A stretch of 7,825 nucleotides of DNA from NCBI GenBank assembly GCA_003133425.1, contig PKXI01000269.1:1255-9079 (forward strand), in the 5' to 3' direction. The DNA is from Acidobacteriaceae bacterium (GTDB taxonomy: Bacteria; Acidobacteriota; Terriglobia; Terriglobales; Acidobacteriaceae). Below are positions 6,429-7,825 of the stretch, in pieces; position 1 is the first letter of the stretch; every line of letters begins with the position of its first letter. The notes under the pieces were generated by a model. The model saw nothing but the letters and a program-made list of their open reading frames with translations, was not told the DNA's origin and ran no database searches. A program made the position numbers and the translations under genes.

Positions 6429-7232
6429 ATGCGCACAACCATCCCGGAAAAGCCCCAGGTTGCGAACGAATCGAAGGCGAGGAAGACGCTTCCCGTCCGA
6501 ACATCAGTTCTTGTTGCGTCGATTTTGGCTGCCGGGACACTGTTCGCAGCTGCGCAACCCACAACTCAAGCTGCCGCCGCGTCTACCGTCACACATAAGG
6601 CATCTCATCCGCACAAACGTCCGTCCCCTGCCCATCCGCCCGCGCCATCTGTCCAGGCCGCGACCACGCCGGCAGCACCTCCTGCACCGGTGCTTCCAAA
6701 GTGGCCCGCCAACGACCGCGCGGTCGAGGCCACCATAGTATGGGACAGCAAGGGCCTGCGCATTGAAGCCGCAAACTCGAGCCTCAGTCAGATCTTGAAG
6801 GACGTTGCAACGGTAACCGGCTCTAAAGTGGAGGGCCTGGGCTCCAATCAGCGAATTTTTGGCTCCTTCGGCCCCGGCAAAGCACGCGACGTGCTGTCGC
6901 AGCTCCTTGATGGCTCTGGCTACAACGTGCTGATGATCGGAGACCAAGGCCAGGGAACGCCACGAGAGATCGTCTTGAGCACGCAGCGCAAAGGAGATGC
7001 TCCGAAGGTTCCCAGCGATCAGACCGCCTCAAATGACGAAAATACCGACAATGACGAGAAGCCGGTACCACAACCTCAACCGCAGCCACCGCCTCAGCCG
7101 GTGCCCCCAAACATCCGCAACGGCTTTGAGCCTGGTGCTCCGCCGCGCACCCCACAGCAGATCATGCAGGAAATGCAGCAGCGCCAGCAGCAAATCGAGC
7201 AGATGCAACAGCAGGCCAACCCACCACAATGA
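6429..7232 (+). CDS. Exported protein with an STN-like (secretin/TonB short N-terminal) domain and Pro/Gln-rich arms
   Basis: The 267-residue protein starts at the ATG behind a good Shine-Dalgarno. Its order is: a basic N-terminal tail; a hydrophobic segment (about 26-42) ending AAAQ, read as a signal peptide or membrane anchor; an Ala/Pro/His-rich linker (about 44-92); a compact domain (about 99-187); and an acidic then Pro/Gln-rich tail (189-267). The compact domain has strand-helix features of the STN fold: LRIEAANSSLSQILKDV, TGSKVEGL, then IFGSFGPGKARDVLSQLLDG and YNVLMIG. In known proteins STN modules sit before secretin or TonB-receptor barrels and bind partners in the periplasm. Here no barrel follows, so it may be a standalone adaptor of an envelope complex. 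The C-terminal QQIMQEMQQRQQQIEQMQQQ is probably helical. The STN call is by pattern only. Confidence 0.82.
   Translation: MRTTIPEKPQVANESKARKTLPVRTSVLVASILAAGTLFAAAQPTTQAAAASTVTHKASHPHKRPSPAHPPAPSVQAATTPAAPPAPVLPKWPANDRAVEATIVWDSKGLRIEAANSSLSQILKDVATVTGSKVEGLGSNQRIFGSFGPGKARDVLSQLLDGSGYNVLMIGDQGQGTPREIVLSTQRKGDAPKVPSDQTASNDENTDNDEKPVPQPQPQPPPQPVPPNIRNGFEPGAPPRTPQQIMQEMQQRQQQIEQMQQQANPPQ
7066..7227 (+). repeat. Low-complexity Pro/Gln-coding tract
   Basis: The 3' end of the STN gene is dominated by CCN, CAG and CAA codons. They encode alternating Pro-Gln (about 7066-7110) and, after a short unique stretch, a Gln/Met-rich segment (about 7155-7227). Such tracts can change length by slippage. Confidence 0.6.
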
Positions 7233-7258
7233 AGCCGTGATTGGTGGGCAATAGTCGA

Positions 7259-7274
7259 CGCTCAGTTCTGAGCG
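7259..7274. repeat. Short perfect hairpin between convergent genes
   Basis: CGCTCAG (7259-7265) and CTGAGCG (7268-7274) flank TT, which folds as a six-pair stem with a GTTC tetraloop. It lies 26 bp after the STN-gene stop. No T-tract follows, so it is at best a weak terminator or an mRNA 3'-end stabiliser. A second partial hairpin (ACTGT 7301-7305 with ACAGT 7316-7320) overlaps the stop of the minus-strand gene. Confidence 0.45.
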
Positions 7275-7313
7275 AAGCAACTGCCTACTGTGAATAAGGA
7301 ACTGTGACCGGTT

Positions 7314-7481
7314 TTACAGTCCGCGGGCGGCTTCCGGCTGGGTTTCAACCGGCGCTGGGCGCCGCTGCGGCCGGAGAATCGCGAAAACCACCCTGAGAAT
7401 CCCATATGCCGCCAGGATTCCAAACGCCATCGAGCCGATCGACGCACAGATCAACATCGCTAAATTCAATAAATCCGTCAT
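7314..7481 (-). CDS. Small single-pass membrane protein, unknown function
   Basis: The 55-residue frame runs from the ATG at 7481 to TAA at 7314. Residues 4-37 are almost entirely hydrophobic (LLNLAML, SMAFGILAAYGIL, VVFAIL), giving one long or two short membrane segments. A basic, proline-containing tail (RPQRRPAPVETQ) follows and by the positive-inside rule should be cytoplasmic. The frame is open upstream to an ATG at 7742. That longer version would run antisense through the uvrA start and promoter and its extra residues look like non-coding translation, so I reject it. GGGCGGGAA just before the start is a weak ribosome site. It is convergent with the STN gene and divergent from uvrA. I do not recognise a family; codon use and the clean hydrophobic pattern are the support. 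Confidence 0.6.
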   Translation of the reverse strand: MTDLLNLAMLICASIGSMAFGILAAYGILRVVFAILRPQRRPAPVETQPEAARGL

Positions 7482-7531
7482 CGTTCCCGCCCTGGCTGAC
7501 CCTGAAAGGTACGCTACGCATATCCGACCGC

Positions 7532-7546
7532 CCGGGAACCTCCCGG
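7532..7546. repeat. Short GC-rich hairpin in the divergent region before uvrA
   Basis: CCGGGA (7532-7537) and TCCCGG (7541-7546) pair around ACC. There is no T-tract. It lies between the small membrane protein gene and the uvrA promoter, and its role is unknown. Confidence 0.35.
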
Positions 7547-7593
7547 ACCGGCTAGAAAGGATTGATGCGATTCTCTCAGAAATTGCGGCCGCG

Positions 7594-7623
7594 TTGACCC
7601 TTAATTCTATTGACCAATAGAAT
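7594..7623 (+). promoter_or_regulatory. Predicted sigma70-type promoter of uvrA
   Basis: The -35 box TTGACC (7594-7599, five of six to TTGACA) and the -10 box TAGAAT (7618-7623, five of six to TATAAT) are 18 bp apart. Transcription would start near 7630, giving a leader of about 70 nt before the uvrA ATG. This is the best promoter match I found in the window. Confidence 0.65.
7604..7623. promoter_or_regulatory. Perfect 20-bp dyad over the uvrA -10 box (candidate operator)
   Basis: ATTCTATTG (7604-7612) and CAATAGAAT (7615-7623) are perfect complements around AC. The two-base centre argues for a protein-binding dyad rather than a hairpin. It covers the promoter spacer and the whole -10 box, where a bound repressor would block RNA polymerase. 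A LexA-type SOS repressor is a natural thought for uvrA, but the sequence matches neither CTGT-N8-ACAG nor GAAC-N4-GTTC. Confidence 0.6.
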
Positions 7624-7636
7624 ACTCCCAGGAGTA
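7623..7636. promoter_or_regulatory. Second dyad downstream of the uvrA -10 box
   Basis: TACTCC (7623-7628) and GGAGTA (7631-7636) are perfect complements around CA. This dyad shares base 7623 with the preceding one and covers the predicted transcription start. The right arm includes the Shine-Dalgarno of the minigene at 7641. Confidence 0.45.
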
Positions 7637-7640
7637 AGTA

Positions 7641-7649
7641 ATGCGGTGA
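7641..7649 (+). other. Two-codon minigene (Met-Arg-stop) in the uvrA leader
   Basis: AGGAG (7630-7634) is followed after six bases by ATG CGG TGA (7641-7649), a complete start-Arg-stop unit. It is in frame with, and 60 bp upstream of, the uvrA ATG. Its ribosome site is stronger than that of uvrA itself. It may be chance, or a leader minigene that affects uvrA translation. Confidence 0.3.
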
Positions 7650-7658
7650 TTCACCGCA
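7642..7658. promoter_or_regulatory. Third dyad in the uvrA leader
   Basis: TGCGGTGA (7642-7649) and TCACCGCA (7651-7658) are perfect complements around one T. In RNA it would fold as a GC-rich hairpin with a small loop. GGAG (7631-7634) can extend it by pairing with CTCC (7659-7662), which would hide the minigene's ribosome site. Confidence 0.5.
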
Positions 7659-7700
7659 CTCCACCCTCGAAAGTGCCCACCGATCCCTGAAAGACTCACC

Positions 7701-7825
7701 ATGCCTATTACTCACATCTCGGTGCGCGGCGCGCGCCAGCACAATCTGCGCGACATTAACGTGCGCATTCCGCGCAATACGCTTACGGTGGTCACGGGCC
7801 TTTCCGGCTCGGGAAAGAGCTCCCT
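7701..7825 (+). CDS. uvrA: Excinuclease ABC subunit A, N-terminal fragment (3' end outside window)
   Basis: UvrA is the ATP-driven damage-recognition subunit of the UvrABC nucleotide-excision repair nuclease. Only the first 41 codons plus two bases are present. They read like the canonical UvrA N-terminus: [20 protein letters not shown] (6-25), then [13 protein letters not shown] (29-41) with the ATP-binding Walker A Lys39. The ATG at 7701 is the only start after the upstream in-frame stop at 7647-7649, so the start is secure although the ribosome site (GAAAG at 7689-7693) is weak. The likely promoter is at 7594-7623, under three dyads. The fragment cannot exclude the UvrA2 paralogue type, since the distinguishing internal domains are missing. 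Confidence 0.94.
   Translation, partial: MPITHISVRGARQHNLRDINVRIPRNTLTVVTGLSGSGKSS

Noticed and set aside
7604..7623. Standard LexA box at uvrA
   Set aside because: The dyad fits neither CTGT-N8-ACAG nor GAAC-N4-GTTC, so I report it as an operator candidate without naming the regulator.
7482..7742. Longer version of the small minus-strand membrane protein, starting at 7742
   Set aside because: The extra residues run antisense through the uvrA start, its promoter and the dyads, and look like non-coding translation.
1..7825. Defence island, prophage, insertion sequence, CRISPR array or tRNA genes
   Set aside because: There are no transposase, integrase or Cas-like proteins, no regularly spaced repeats, no terminal inverted repeats and no cloverleaf-like sequence. 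The gene content is that of a core chromosome.

Overview
The window looks like a piece of an Acidobacteriota chromosome, probably near Terriglobus, Granulicella or Edaphobacter. That placement is an inference. It rests on a GC content in the high 50s by eye, a eukaryote-type (GSII) glutamine synthetase, a bacterial Hanks-type kinase with its own PP2C phosphatase, and proline-, alanine- and glutamine-rich secreted proteins with no obvious relatives. Nothing suggests a mobile region: I see no transposase, integrase, tRNA, rRNA or CRISPR array, and no stretch over 300 bases lacks a gene.

Layout. Positions 1-897 (+) are the C-terminal half of an APC-family amino-acid permease. After a 173-bp structured gap come a PP2C phosphatase (1071-1874, +) and a tail-anchored Ser/Thr kinase (1975-2949, +), then a type II glutamine synthetase (3060-4076, +). 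A perfect 15-bp-stem terminator (4104-4138) separates it from two minus-strand genes: an L-threonine aldolase (4162-5199) and a secreted protein of unknown function (5297-6277). A divergent intergenic region with two inverted repeats leads to an exported protein with one STN-like domain (6429-7232, +). A small membrane protein (7314-7481, -) and the first 41 codons of uvrA (7701 to the window end, +) close the window.

How the genes may work together. The four left-hand genes are co-oriented and join amino-acid uptake, reversible Ser/Thr phosphorylation and ammonium assimilation. The phosphatase and kinase are almost certainly a functional pair. A link to the permease or glutamine synthetase is only suggested by proximity, because the gaps (about 100-170 bp, partly hairpin-forming) are long enough for separate promoters. 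The threonine aldolase is a separate amino-acid catabolic gene converging on glnII.

The most unusual non-coding signal is upstream of uvrA. A good sigma70-like promoter (7594-7623) is followed by three abutting perfect dyads (7604-7623, 7623-7636, 7642-7658) and a start-Arg-stop minigene with its own Shine-Dalgarno sequence. Elsewhere, a hairpin leader precedes the STN gene and a long interrupted hairpin precedes the PP2C gene. I did not find an obvious new defence or mobile system.
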